A stretch of DNA of 64,000 bases. It comes from Anaeramoeba flamelloides (Eukaryota; Metamonada; Anaeramoebidae). A program made the position numbers and the translations under genes. The DNA is taken from contig JANTQA010000075.1 in the NCBI GenBank assembly GCA_027625915.1, forward strand, positions 124,001-188,000. The letters are read 5' to 3'. Shown here piece by piece: positions 47,702 through 61,468 of the stretch; the first letter of the stretch is position 1, and the number at the start of each line of letters is the position of its first letter. Under the pieces are notes generated by a model. It was not told where the DNA came from, did no database searches, and saw only the letters and a program-made list of their open reading frames with translations.

Positions 47702-49135
47702 ATAACCTTGGAACCGCTGTATTACCTTCACAAGTTAAATAACCAAAAAGAAGGAAGAGTAATTTTCCTTATATCAAGTGATCGATCTAAATTACCCTTT
47801 ACATCCTTGTATATTGATTTTCTACGAGATATCAAAATGAGAGAAGAAGAAATATAACAAGAATAAAACAAGTACACACAAATCTATAAAATTAGTAATA
47901 ATGGAGATGCGAGGTTATTGAAAAGTTTTTGAAACAGTCCAACCCCTTTTCAAAATTACTGACTTTTGCAAAAAACAACTATTTTTGGGGTATTTTTTTT
48001 TAATGAAAAAAGTTGAAATGAATTAGTTTTTGATTGACCATTAAGATTGAAAAAAGAATAAATGTTAAAGCAATTTGCAGAAAACAATCGGGGATGTATA
48101 TAAAAACTCAAACATGGAAAAAAATTAAAATGATAAAAAATATTCAAAAAACAGATAAAAAATCAGATTTTCAATTTAATTTATCGATATCTTTTGATTG
48201 AAATATTTTGTGCTGTTTAAAATTGAAAAATATGTTTCTTTTTAGACTATTAAAAAAATACTTGAAAATTATCTCTCTACTAGGTCAATTAAAAAATTTA
48301 AAAAAGTTTACAATTATAAATGAAAAAAATATTACTGAAAAATTTTCATTTTTTTTTCATTTTTTATTAATATCTATTAAAGTTGTAAACCTTTTTCAAA
48401 ATTGTTATGTATAATAATGTTTATTGTATGAGTGTATTCCAAAAATACAAAATTTAGAGATTTTTTTTTGAAAAAATTTTCCTTGTCTTGATAACTCATT
48501 TTTAAGATCTTGTTTTTTTTATTCAAATTTAAACAAATAAAAAATCATTAAAAAACAAATAAAAAACTGATGATCTATCTCTATTTTAGAAAAATAGTAT
48601 ACAGAAATATTTTAATTATTAATTTTAAAAACCAATTTCATTTATATTGCATTGTGTTGGTAATAATTGATTTTCGAGAGTGAAAACTGTTATATTTTCT
48701 GAGACTAGTTATTAGTTGGATTAAAAAAACATGATATCAATTCGTGTTGGGAGAAATATTGATTTTTGAATTCAGAAATATTTTATCAATTTTGAAATAA
48801 GACATAGACGCGAACACCGAAGAGATGTGCAAATTACCTTTGTTTGACTGAATTAAATTTTTGGATTTCTTAATAAAATTTCTACCTGTTATAAATTACA
48901 GAACCATTGAATATTCATGTGTAAATTTGATCTTTTGAAGTTTGTAAAGTGCTTTCTCAAATACTAGAGAAAAACTTTGATCATTTTCAAAACCTGATGA
49001 TATTTCTTTTTTTTCTTCGTTTTCCATTGCACCTCGGGGAATTAATTAAATCTCAAACCCTTTCCTGTGTTTCGAGTAGAAATCCAAAACTAATATTTTT
49101 ATTGTTCTGAAATGCCTTGAGACAAGAAAGCCAAT
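47702..49135. other. Intergenic region 3' of the PWI gene
   Basis: AT-rich frames only. No repeat family member is identified. Confidence 0.45.
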
Positions 49136-49615
49136 TTAATTGATTTGGTTTGATCTATTTTTCTTTTTTTCATTCGAGTCTTGTTGGTTGTGTATTCTCT
49201 TTCTTGTTTTTTGGTTGTTTAAGGGTTGGTAACAATTGTGCTTTTTCAAGTTTTCAACAACTTGGTTAAATTGGAAATACCTTTTCCGAATTTTTTCAAG
49301 ATCCTTTTTAAGTAAGGATTTCGATATTCCGTTGTCTTCTTGTGCTTGGTAAAGAAGCTGAAATAAACAGAGCGAAAATTGTTTTCCCTTTTTGTTTAAC
49401 AAAGTCCCAATAGTCGTGTCAAGTTTTTCAAAAGTGATCGTTTGCTCTGTTGATAAATAATTGATCATATAGTCGGTAATAAAATCAGTCTTCCAATCTT
49501 CAACCAAAGTTGACACAGTGTCGTTGATCCATTTTTTAAAAGTGTTGATCCTTATTTTTGTTAAGTCAAGTTGGTTACAACAGGATTTTTCTTTTTGTTG
49601 TTTGTTTGTTTTCAT
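49136..49615 (-). CDS. PWI-domain protein (SRRM1/SRm160-like)
   Basis: 159-residue protein with its ATG at 49615. Residues about 18-105 match the PWI fold of SRRM1: LTKIRINTFKKWINDTV corresponds to VNMEVIKPWITKRV. A DFITDYMINYL helix follows, then TIGTLLNKKGKQFSLCLFQL and LYQAQEDNGISKSLLKKDLE. The last blocks parallel LNGKNAREFMGELWPLLLSA and QENIAGIPSAFLELKKEEI. PWI domains bind nucleic acid and act in pre-mRNA splicing and 3' processing in the nucleus. Here the signature PWI tripeptide reads KWI. The protein ends in a short Lys/Asn/Arg tail instead of a long RS domain, so it is far smaller than SRRM1. It is divergent from the BEACH gene, 1.07 kb away. The match is from memory of the family, not a search. 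Confidence 0.75.
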   Translation of the reverse strand: MKTNKQQKEKSCCNQLDLTKIRINTFKKWINDTVSTLVEDWKTDFITDYMINYLSTEQTITFEKLDTTIGTLLNKKGKQFSLCLFQLLYQAQEDNGISKSLLKKDLEKIRKRYFQFNQVVENLKKHNCYQPLNNQKTRKRIHNQQDSNEKKKNRSNQIN

Positions 49616-50684
49616 AGCAAAAATAGCAAATCCTATAAAACTAAATGATAAAAAATGAACTCTTGAGACATCAAATTGAACACCAATTGAGTTCTAAGTT
49701 GAGAATATTCATTTTTTATTTCAATTTTAAGGTTCGTTTGTAATCAGATTGAAAATTTCAAGTTATCACAAAATGAAAAAAGCAAAATTTACAAAATCAA
49801 AGCTTGTAGATTCAAATTTAGTAGGTTTTTCCAAAATCAGGGTATAGACAAATAGCTTTTCATTTTCGACAATTCAAATTCAATTATTTGATGAAAATGA
49901 AAAAACAATCTCAAATACTCGATCAACATTAAAAAAAATCTAAATCTTTCCAAGACAATTTCACTTTCAAAAATTTTGGATTAATTATTCTAAATACTGT
50001 TATTTTCCAAATTAAAATGGAAAATTTTTACTACAAGACTTCAAATATTAAGAATTAAATATGAACGAAAAAAACCAAATATCTGTAGAAAACCAATTAG
50101 GAATGATATTTTGAGTCATTGTATTGAAATCTTTCTTATTGGAATTTGAGATAAAGGTTTCATTTTGAAAATTGGATTTTTACATTAAAACAAACTTGTA
50201 ATAATGTCCTTAAAATACCTAGAGTCCATAAAGAAAAATATAAATGCAAATCCAAATATCAACCAAGAAACTAAATGAATAAACTGCTTTATTTGGACAA
50301 TTAACATTTCTCAATCCTAAAATTTTAAAAATTTTGGATACTAAATCAACAAAATTTCAACAAAATATCAAGAAAAAAACTAAAAAAACCTGACTTCTGA
50401 ATACAACATGATTGGTACACTTCTGGGTAGTGGGTTATTCGTTTACAAACTAATAAAATATAATAATTTTTTCACCTTTTTTAATTTAAAATCCAAAATA
50501 GCCCTTAATTAATAATATACACATGAGGATCAATTCAAATAGACCAATGAGATTTCCTTGCAATTCAAAATGTTTGAAAGTACAGTTTTTCAAAAAAATC
50601 AACAAATGTAACTTTTACCCATGATTTTTGGTTAAGAAAATCATTTTTTTTATTTTTCGCGTTTTGTGTCTTTTTTTGGGACAA
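49616..50684. promoter_or_regulatory. Shared upstream region of the divergent PWI and BEACH genes
   Basis: 1.07 kb of AT-rich DNA between the two start codons. It must hold both promoters, but no TATA, initiator or repeated motif can be singled out in such composition. Confidence 0.35.
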
Positions 50685-53600
50685 ATGGATTTTCAAACAA
50701 ATTTGTATAAAAGCAACCAACCTGAATTACCATCTGGTTTCAAAAATATTTCTACACAACTCGACGATTTTTACCACAAATTAACATACTTGACAGATCC
50801 TGTACAAACCCTTTCCTTTGGCTAAGAAACCAAACAAAAAATGAAAAATAATTAAAACCAACCATTTTCTCTTTTTTTTTTAAATAAAACAAAAACAAAA
50901 TAAAAAGGAGTCAAGACAATATTGGTATTATGAATTTTCAAATCTCTTTTTGGAAAAATACTCAAATTGGGAGCCTTCTCGTTCACAACAAAAACACGAA
51001 ACACTAGAAGAGTCTATAAAAAGAAACAATTCTCATAACCCTCGTATAATTTTTGAAACTCTTGAGATGATGAAACATCTGACTGTGATAGTTGAAAGAA
51101 GAAGAAGAAGAAGAAGAAGAAGAAGAAATTATTGGAAAGGTTTTTTTTTTTTTTTCATTTCTTTTCAAAAAAAAAATCACTCTTTTAATTTTGGTTCAAT
51201 GGATTTTGTTTTATATTATTAAGATCAATTTTAAAATCTATTTATTTGTTCTTCTCAAAACAAAAAAACAAAAACAAAATAGAAAAAGAAAAACAAAAAT
51301 CAAAAGAAAAACAAAAACAAAAAGAAAAAGAAAATCAAAAACAAAAACAAAAACAAAAAGAAAAGAAAAACAAACCTATCAAAATAAATAAGGAAGGAAC
51401 AAAAAATGGGTTTCGTAATGAAATTAATTTCAAAAAAATCTCGATTTTATCGATTTTGGCTTTTTTTGATGTTTTTAATATCTTGATCCGTTCAAAAAAG
51501 AATTTAATATTCATAATAACAAGCCATATTAAAACCATTTTAAATAAATTAGTAGAATTAATTTTTGGTGTCTATGACGAACTGTTGAAAGACATTTCAA
51601 AAGATTATTTGTTCATAAAAAACAATGAAATGATAAAATTAGCAATCACTCATGATCTAATAATGCTCGAATTTGTGATCCAAAAATTAATAGATTTAAT
51701 AAACAATTTTTATGAAAGTACAATCGAGTTGAATGATGAATTAAAAAAAAAAAGTTTTATTAAATTAATTTTCCTAAAGGGGTTTGTAAAAATAATCTTA
51801 ACAATCAAAAATTTTGGAAAGAATTTCAAGCTGACTGTTATTCAATACCAAATCATTCAAAAAATTTTAAATTTAATAAAGTTTTTTTTAAGTCATGATC
51901 CCAACAATATCAAAGTATTAAAATCTATCAAATTATTAACGTCTGTTTTAAAAATACCTCAAACCCCAACAACTGAAATCCCCTTTTTTAAGGAAAATCA
52001 AAAAATAAATCAAAATAAAATAATTAATATTCTTCAAAACACCCAAAAGATTCACAATACCAAAAAAAAAAATGATGAAGATCAAAATGAAGATGAAAAA
52101 AAAGATGAAGAACAAAACATTTATTTATTATTAAGAAATTTTAAATATTTTAAAGAGAAAAAAGAATCAATAATAAATCAAAAGATCGATTTCAAGAAAA
52201 TATTAGTTTTTATTAGTAAGAAATTTCAAATTGAAACAAAAATATTTGAAAAAGAACATGATATAACGAAACTTATTTTAAACATTTTCCTGAAATCAAT
52301 AAACAATAATTATTTGTTTGAAAAGAGTTTAATTAAAAAATTAAATTCGGGTAAATTTGTTGATTTACTATTGTGGTATTCAAGTACATATTCAATAAAT
52401 TTCACGAGTATTGAAATTGAAAACACGAAAAAAATCAAAAAGGTAAACGAACAGGCAAAGAAAAAAGAAAAAAATACAGAAATAAAAAACATTTTTAAAA
52501 CTCAAATACCTTTAACACGCTTATATTATAAAGAAAAAAAGGTAAAAATTGAAAAACCAACGATTAAATTCAAGGTTAATAACCCCCTTTCAAAACTGGT
52601 CCAATTAACAGAAATTTTAGAAGATTTCTGTTTAGAATCAGAAAAGAATTTAAAAACCGAAATAAATGACAATTTGAAAAATGAAATTGAAAAAAATAAT
52701 AAAGGGATCGAAAAAAATAATAATGAAATAACAAAAAATAATAAACAAATAACAAAAAATAATAAAGAAATAAAAAAAAATAATAAAGAAATAAAAAAAA
52801 ATAATAAAGAAATAAAAAAAAATAATAAAGAAAGAAAAAATAATAAAGAAATAACAAAAAATAATAAAGAAATAACAAAAAATAATAATGTAATAGAAAA
52901 AAATAATAATAGAATAAAAAACAATAACAATGTAAATGAAAAACAAGGGCAAAAGATAATGGAAAAAGACAAAGGAAATATTATAAATATAAATTCATTT
53001 AAAAATAAAATTCTATTAAATTTTATTAATGTGTTTATGGAAAGATATAGATCAAATAAAAACAATAACCTAATTAATAGAAATCTATTAAAAAAGCAAA
53101 TTATATTACAGCCATTTTTTTTAAATCTGTTATTTAAATATACAAACAAAAATAATATTGAATTATTTATGAAAATGTCTTTATCTGAGATTATTCTAAC
53201 AAAATATTTTTTCAATTATCAACAAGAAAAGGAAAAATTTAAAAAAATACATCAAATAGTTTTTTCATTTATCGAATATTCTACAAATTTAAATAAAATT
53301 GTAAACGAAACCTTTATTGATGTATTATTTCAATATATTTTAACAAATGAAAATAATTTTGAAATTTTAAATAAAGTAATCAATTTAATTGTCAAAATAT
53401 TATTAAATAATTCAAAAATTACCATAAATTCGATTATTAAATGCAATGGACTTGATACCATTATTTTTATGATTAATAAATTACTTAAATATAAAAAAAA
53501 CCATTTATCAAATATAAATACAAAAATTTTTAATAATTTATTTTTTAATGTATTTATAATTTTAGATTTTTTATTATATACATCAAGTATAATGGAACAA

Positions 53601-56600
53601 ATTATTAATGATAAAAATTTATTAAATTTTTTTTTTAATTTGTTTCTTGATAAAAGAATAAAATTTTTTGCTATACACCATTTAATAAATTTTCTCAAAA
53701 AATCAAATATCAATGGAAAAACAACAAACAAAACTGAGACTAATAAAGGACAAATTAATTTGAACAATGGTAATAAAAATATAAACAAAAGTCAGAAAAT
53801 GGAAAATTATAATTCAAATATGAATAGCAACAACCGTAACAATCTTAATTATAATGTAAATAATAATTTTAAGAGTAATAACACAAATAATAATAATAAT
53901 AATAATAACAATAACAATAACAATAACAACAATAATAATAACATTAAGAAAGAAAGAGCGAATGAAAATAATAAAGTAAAAATAATTCTTAAAATATTAA
54001 ATAAATTAATAAATTTTATACAAGAACTTTATACATTGGTTATAAATAACAATGACAATAATGAAAACAAAAACAAAAAATTAAAAACACAAATATATTT
54101 CAATTATTATAATAAAAAAGTTTTTCTTAATTTAAATTTTTATAGTAAAAAATATTTAATTAATTTAATTAATGAATTACTCAACAATATTGCTTTAATA
54201 ATTAATTCGTTACCAACATTAAAAAGGTACTTTGTACACTTGGGAATAATTAATATATACCAAACCATTTTAAACAAACCTGTATTTTCTATTGAATTAA
54301 TTCCAAACCTATTAAAAATTTTATCAAGATTATTTCAGAATAATCCAAAGAATTGTATCAAATTTGAACAAGGATTTGGGTTTATTAGATTGTCCAAAAA
54401 CTTATCAAATATACATAATAACATCCTTAATTTAAATGAAAGAGAAAATATTTCAAATACACACTTTCAATTGTTATTAAATTTATTAATAGATCAAGAT
54501 CAATTCAATAGCAGTGTTAATATTATCATTCAAAATCCTATAATCATTCCAATGATTTTTATTTATAGTTTTAAAATTTCAAAAAAGCTATTTTTAAAAT
54601 GCTTAAATATCTTTTTAGTGATTATTAAAAAGTCTCTTCATAATTTATCTTGTTGTTGTATTTGTGAATTGATTTTGTATTTATGTAATTTAACATTAAA
54701 ATTCACTAAAGATGATGGGAATAATAAAAACTATAACCCCAACAACAACAACAAACACAAAAAAATATTCTACATTAAAAAAAAAAATGAAAAAGAAAAA
54801 AATAAAGATCAAAAAAATGAAAAAGAAAAAGAAATAGAAATAGAAAAAGAAAATGAAAAAGAAAAAGAAAAAGAAAAAGAAATAGAAAAAGAAAAAGAAA
54901 ATGAAAATGAATTAATAATAAACAAAATTTTCAAATTAATAAAAATAATTGGTAGTTATTCAATTAGTGTAAAAGAATTAAAAATATTATTCAACCTGTT
55001 AAAATTTTTATCTGAAAACAGGATTTTTAATTATCAAATAAAACTAATAAAATCAATAAGAGAAATATTAAAACACCAAATTAATTTAAAGAAAAAAAAA
55101 ATATATCAAATTGATCCAAAATTTTTTTTTGGCTTTGATGGAATCAAATCAAATTTAGAGATCCGCAAATTAGAAAATTTTCCGAATAAAAATGGTTATA
55201 GTTTTACTTCTTGGATTCGAATCATTAGTTTAACCCATCCAAATAACAAGCCCTTTTATTTACCTCGGCTATATTGCTTTTTAAATCAAAGAGGATTTGG
55301 GTTTGAAGTTTATTTTGAAAATCATTTTAGTTCCTTTGAAGAAAATTCAAATCAAGAAAACGAAAATAAATATTTTTTAGTATTAAGAATTATCAATAGT
55401 AAAACAAAAACAAAGGAAATTAAAATGGAATTAAACATACCATTCCAAAAATGGTTTTTTTTAGCAATTACCCATTCACCTAAAATGATAAATGTATATG
55501 TTAATAAACAAGAAATCTTCAGCAAAAGTAATTTTGAATACCCCCCGGTCGATTTGCCCTATATCAAAAACAAAATTGGATCAAATTTTCAAAATTATAG
55601 TGGAATCGATGTATTTTGGGGGCAAATATCAACAATAAACTTTTTCAATGGTTATTTGACAATCAAACAAATCAATGAATTATGGAAATTAGGTCCGAAT
55701 TATTATGGTATATTTGATGATTCTCTTAAATTTCACAAAGATTCTTCTTCTTTATTAACGGATCTTTCAAAAATTATATTCCTAAGTTATAACGCCAAAG
55801 CGGTTCGAAATAGAATAGCTATTAACCAGGCACCCTTCGTTAATAATAAAAGTACCCATATAAAAAAAAAAGTTAATGCCAATAATAAGCAAAATACAAA
55901 TGCGAAATTGATCTCAACTTTTAAGTTTGTATCAAATGAATTATATAATATTATTCAATGCTTAGGTGGTATTAAAATATTTTTCCCTCTGATATTACAA
56001 TTAAACCAACAACAATATCAAAAAAGTACCACTCATTGCAATAATGATAATCAAAAATATGATGATGACATATTATTTGAAATAATAGGCTTAATTTTTG
56101 ATTTTTTAATTATATCAAAGCAACACCAAAAGGATTTTTTAAATATAAATGGATTCCAATTAATAACTTATTTATTACAAAACATACCAACAAAGCATCT
56201 AAGTTTAAAAATTTTGGATTATCTATACTTGACAATAATGAAAATTAATAATCAGCAATTAATAAAAACTTTCATTATTGATTTTTTATCAAAATTTAAT
56301 ATTTGGATTAATTATAATTTACAAATACAATTTTTAATAATTAGATATTTAACAGAATTATATAATAAAAACTATTTTATCATTTCAGATATAATTGAAA
56401 TTATTCAAAAATATTATTGGATCATACCCACCAGTAATTCAAAATTTTCCAGAACTAATAATCTCAATGTCAATGACAATGGAAATGAAAATGGAAATCA
56501 TAATGAGAATCAAATTGGTAAGAAAAATAAAGAGGATGGTGATCAAATTAATATAAAAAAAAATGATGATAAAATTCATAATCTTAATAAAGAAAATTTA

Positions 56601-57176
56601 AAAAATATAAGAATTCAATTATTTCAAATAATTGAACTCTTAATTTTAAATCAACCAAAAGAATTAAAACCTAATTTAATAACTTTATTTGATTTTTCTT
56701 TAATGGAATTTTTAAATTATGAAAACATTAAAGCTATTTTCAAATTAATTCAAAAATTGTTAATTAATCCCATAATGTATGAATTTTTTGATTTAACCAC
56801 GTTATTAATATATTTTGTTCATTGGTTTGAAAATATATATAATAACCCTAAAATTGAAATAAAAAAACATTCAAATTTATTAATTGACACTTTAAGAACT
56901 TTAATATATACATTATCTACATTAAAAATAAAATCAAAAAAAACTAAAAGGTGTTATTTATTAATTGAAAATTTATTTGAAAAATATAAAGATATTCAAA
57001 AATCTTTATTTTGGGTATTATTTAAGTATAGTATCCAAAAAAAGAGAAAATTTTATCAATTCAATCCTCAAATAAAATTAAAATTTTTTACTCAAGAAAT
57101 GTTAATAAAGAAATTTAATAAATTAAACAATATTATATCTAATATTAACATCAGTAACACTAATAATAATAATAAT

Positions 57177-57259
<83 letters not shown>

Positions 57260-59820
57260 TAATAATAATAATAATAACGATAATAATATCAAAGATAATA
57301 ATAAAAATAAAATTGTTTCAAATAAAAATAGACATTTAAACAATATATTTAAACCTAATTTTTTCAATATTATTTTAAAATTATTGCTAAATTTTAAAAA
57401 AAGTAAACAATTAATAATTGAAAAAATATTAAATTCAATATTAAATTTATTAAATTTAAATAATGATAATATCAATATTTTTTATAAAAAAATACATTGG
57501 AATCCATTATTATTATTGATTTTAAAAAAAAATATTGAAAACAAAAATATTTTTAATTTAATAATAAAAATTATTACACATATTTTGAATTATTATTTTT
57601 TTAAAAAAGAAAATATTTTTCAACAATTGATTTATATATTTAATGAATTAACCAATTTGAATTTAAATCAAATCAAATTTAATATATTCAATCAATTAAA
57701 TTTAATATTATTATTAGAATTACCATTAAAAAAAAAAACAAAAAATAACTCTTCAGTTTTATGGATCGAAATTTTTTTTAATTATCTTGATATTTTTGAA
57801 TATTTTGTGTATTCAAATAAAATAATTAATAATAAAGAGGAAAATAATAATGAAAAATCTTTAAAAATTGACAATTTTATAAATATGTATGGAAATATGA
57901 ATTCTTTAATTATTTCTTCAATTATTCAAATTATACCTTTAATGCAATTAATTTTTTATGATGAAAAACAAAATTTTAAATTAACAAATAAAAAAATTTT
58001 GAATAAATTATTAAATATTTTAACGGGATTTTTTGCCGTGTTATTATACAGTAAAGAATATAAATATGTTTTCCAATTCCAGGAACAACTATTATTAAAC
58101 CCCTTAAATGTAATAAAAAATAAACAAATAAAATTAAATTTATTATTATTAAATATATATATATTAATACATTCTTACAATTTTAATAATAAAAACAATA
58201 ATAACACCAGCAGCAATAACACTGAAGACACTTCAAATAATTTAAATAATAATTTCTTTTTGCAGCAATTAATTAAATTTTTTAAATTATATTCAAATTT
58301 TCTTCATTTTAACTTTCAAAGCAACATTTCAATTAAAGAATTAGTAGAATTAATAAACTCCAATAATTGGTATATTAAAAAAACTAAAAATATTAATCTA
58401 GTTTATGAAAAGTTTTATGAGGATCTCCAAAATAGAATCTTAAATTTTAGTACGAAATTTGAAAACGATTTGGGCGTTAAAGAAAAATTTAATTATTTAG
58501 AAAAGCAAACCAAATTAAAAAATGAATTAACAATTTTTGTTCAAGAAAAAATCAAAAATAAAAATATTCAAATTACAAAAGACTTGTTAAAACTAAAAGA
58601 AACAGATTTAAAAAAAAAGAATCAAAGTAAAAGAAATTGGAAAAATATTTTGAGAAGTTTAATTAATGAAAGAGGCCCCTGGAACGAAAAAGCAAATAAT
58701 TTAGAAAACCAAAATTATGAAATATATTGGAAATTAGACCCAAGCGAAAATTCAAGAAGGGAAAGAAGAAGGTTAAAAAGAAATTACAAATTTGATAATC
58801 ATGCAAAAGCATCTATATTAAGAGACTATGGTGGTGTGAACAAATCTGAAGAAATATTGAAAAAATTAAATAAAATAGAAATGGAATTGAAATTGAAACA
58901 AATGGAAGTTGATAAAAAATTAAATTTAAATCAAAATTTGGATTTAAAAAGGGACCTTGAATTTGAAAAGGAATTAAAATTAGAAAAATTGAAATTTGAT
59001 CAATTAATTTTAAAAACCCAAGTTGAGATAATTAAACCGTTTAAAATATCAAAAGGCATTTTGAAAATTACCACAAATTCAATACAATTTTTTGGAAAGT
59101 TTTCAAAAAGCAATCGCAAGAAGAATAATCAGGAAAGGGGCAAAAGTATTGATGACAATAATCAAAAATTTGCAAAGAAAAATAAAAAGAGTATTAGATC
59201 GAATAAAAATAACCAAATAATATCTCGAGATAGAATTTGGTATTTGGATAATATCAAAGAAATTCATTTTAGGAGATACCATTTAAAGCCCTCAGCAATT
59301 GAAATATTTTTCACCGATCAAAAAATAATTTTTTTTAATTTTGATAAACAAGAAATTCGAAATAAATTTTTTAATACAATTTTAGATTTGAATCCAATTA
59401 ATTTATTGGAGCACTCGAACGATAACATTTCAAAAAATCTGTACAATTCCCAATTAACTAAATTATGGAAAAATAGACAATTATCAAATTTCGAATACCT
59501 CATGAAATTAAATAAAATTGCAGGTAGAACCTATAATGATCTATGCCAATACCCCATATTCCCCTGGGTTTTAAAAGATTACACAAGTAGAAAATTAGAT
59601 TTAAATGATCCAAACGTTTATAGAGACTTGGCAAAGCCGGTCGGGATGTGGAATAATAAACACCAAAACGAATTGGATTTGAAATTTCAAGAGTTTGCTG
59701 GTAATCCTGAAATGGGAATTATACCTTTCCATTATGGTTCTCATTATTCAAATATCGGTACAGTTCTATATTATCTAATTAGACTAGAACCTTTTACTAC
59801 AATGGCGATTGAATTACAAG
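50685..59820 (+). CDS. Giant BEACH-family protein (neurobeachin/LvsA-like), 3' end not found
   Basis: Likely membrane-trafficking scaffold of the BEACH family. Proposed exons: 50685-50801 (ATG), 50908-51139 and 51283-59820. Introns of 106 and 143 bp keep frame and join TYLTDP to ESRQYWYYEF and RNYWK to EKEKQ. The first two exons are inferred. The third is one 8.5-kb open frame, giving about 2962 residues so far. Long helical (armadillo-like) regions are broken by NNKEI repeats, Asn runs (about 983-1004 and 2076-2119) and a Lys/Glu run. A concanavalin A-like domain (about 1389-1600) includes GYSFTSWIRI and WGQISTINFFNGYL. A PH-BEACH domain (about 2700-2820) includes GILKITTNSIQFFGK and IWYLDNIKEIHFRRY. 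BEACH begins at LWKNRQLSNFEYLMKLN and runs through YPIFPWVLKDY, HYGSHYSN and LEPFTTMAIELQ. It then meets a GTATGT donor at 59821; the rest of BEACH and any WD40 repeats are not in the window. Confidence 0.85.
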
Positions 59821-60210
59821 GTATGTTTTTTTTCCTTCTTTTATTAGAGATATTTTTTAAAACTTTACAATTTATTTTGAATTTTTTTAGAGAAATTTTA
59901 AAGTGCAATTTTCAAATTAAATTTTAATTCTTTTCGCAAAATTTAATAAATATGCTAATAGTTCCAATAATATAATTTGAATAAACGCTAATAATAACCT
60001 TATAATTATCAACATTTTATTCATCATATAAGCATAAATTAAAAATAATTTGGATCATTAAATTTTGGATCTTTTTTTTCAAAGTTGAAATTGTTAATTT
60101 TAATAGTGAATACTTTTATAATCGACCAAATATTAACTTTTTTTTATTTTTATTTTTATTACAGGATTCATTTTTAAACTATTGAAGGATTCATCTGTTC
60201 AATACTTGAG

Positions 60211-60245
<35 letters not shown>
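59821..60245. other. Start of an unresolved BEACH-gene intron or truncation
   Basis: After GTATGT at 59821 the frame runs 35 codons without resembling BEACH. The AG sites tried, including TTATTACAG at about 60163, lead to FIFKLLKDSS, not to the expected GG-x-FD-x2-DR sequence. A (TA)n tract ends the segment. Confidence 0.5.
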
Positions 60246-60247
<2 letters not shown>

Positions 60248-61171
60248 CTAAATTTCAAAAATAGGGTCATCATTAGTATTTTATAAATTATTAGTATTGT
60301 GTTGTGTTAACCAAATATTCTGAACCCAATATCTTTTAAAAGTCATTATTGAATATTTAATATCAAGAAACAATCTTCTTTTAATGAAAATTTCCCAAAG
60401 TTGAATTCATTTTTTTGCAATTTTTCTTTCAAAATGATTCCATATTTTTATTTTTATGTTGAATGAACAAGAACATTTTTTGAAAATCGTTAATATTCAA
60501 GAGATGAGATTAATTAGCATTGGAGAAAGGGATTGTAAAATTCAAAGAAAGTAAAACACCCAAGAAGTGTTTGCTTCGAAAACAAGTATCAACCAAATTT
60601 GCTTTAATGAGTTACAATGGTTCCTTGAAAAGTGAAGAAATAGCAAGATCAAATAAGATCTTCTTTTCTCTTTCATTTGGAGACAATGTGATGAATGTGA
60701 TCGTATTCATTTTATCTTTGAGTTCTTTGTTGTACATTCAAAAAATTGGTTTTGTTTTCGTTTTCTTTTCTTTTTCTTTTTCTTTTTCTTTCTTTTGTTG
60801 AGATTCTTTACCATCTTGAAAAAGGTATCAAGGAAAGTTTGGGTTGATACCAAATGGGTAAATAGTAAAAATCTGATAACTCTGATGGAAAGTTGTTTCA
60901 AAAGGTTCTTGGAAGCAATGGTGAATCTTAAATGGATAGTTTTAAGATGAAAAATCATTTCAAAAATAGGGTCAGATTTATTTTTTTCTTTATGGGTTTC
61001 TTTTCTCTATTCTTTTATTAGAAATAATAATTAAAACAGAAAAGGGTGTTTTAGACAGTTATTTTTTAGTTTTAAGTTCTGATTTTTCTGGGTTGAGTTT
61101 TGGTATTCACTAAATGAGAAACTACAATTTTTTTTCAATCAAAAATTTGCCCCTATTTTTGAAATTAAGCT
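60246..61171 (+). mobile_element. 926-bp Tc1/mariner-like element, family F
   Basis: TA at 60244-60245 and 61172-61173 flank AGCTAAATTTCAAAAATAGG at the left and the complement of AGCTTAATTTCAAAAATAGG at the right. A plus-strand frame at 60840-60950 reads NSKNLITLMESCFKRFLEAM, matching the C-terminal tail of Tc1 transposases (NLxxLVESMPxRLxxVI-type). The frame at 60520-60700 may be another transposase piece. No catalytic triad can be assembled. An internal TTTCAAAAATAGGGTCAGA at about 60957 suggests a nested end. Confidence 0.75.
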
Positions 61172-61173
61172 TA

Positions 61174-61468
61174 TATGTATGTATGTATATATGTACTGAA
61201 AGGTTTTAATTTTAAATCTATTTTTTTTTACGTTATCAATTTTTTTTTATCAGATCCAAGACTTTTATCTCTGAATTTAAATCAAATATTCTTTATCTCC
61301 CCCCCCAAAAAAAAAAAAAAAAAAAAGACTATTTCCTTTTAAACAACAAACAAGTATTTTACTTCCATCTTAAAACTAAGAAATTTCACAAATTACCGAA
61401 GCAGATATTCTTATGTATATGATAAGAATAAAATAAAAACAAAATCTTGCAATTTATGAAAAAAATAT
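61174..61468. other. AT-rich spacer
   Basis: C-run plus A-run at about 61300-61326. Nothing else is seen. Confidence 0.4.

Noticed and set aside
51246-51282. TTG at 51246 as the start of the BEACH protein
   Set aside because: Nuclear genes normally need ATG. Upstream exons with in-phase introns and an ATG are available.
60163-60220. AG at about 60163 as the acceptor completing the BEACH domain
   Set aside because: The resulting FIFKLLKDSS sequence does not match the strongly conserved GG-x-FD-x2-DR segment and soon runs into a TA tract and a transposon.
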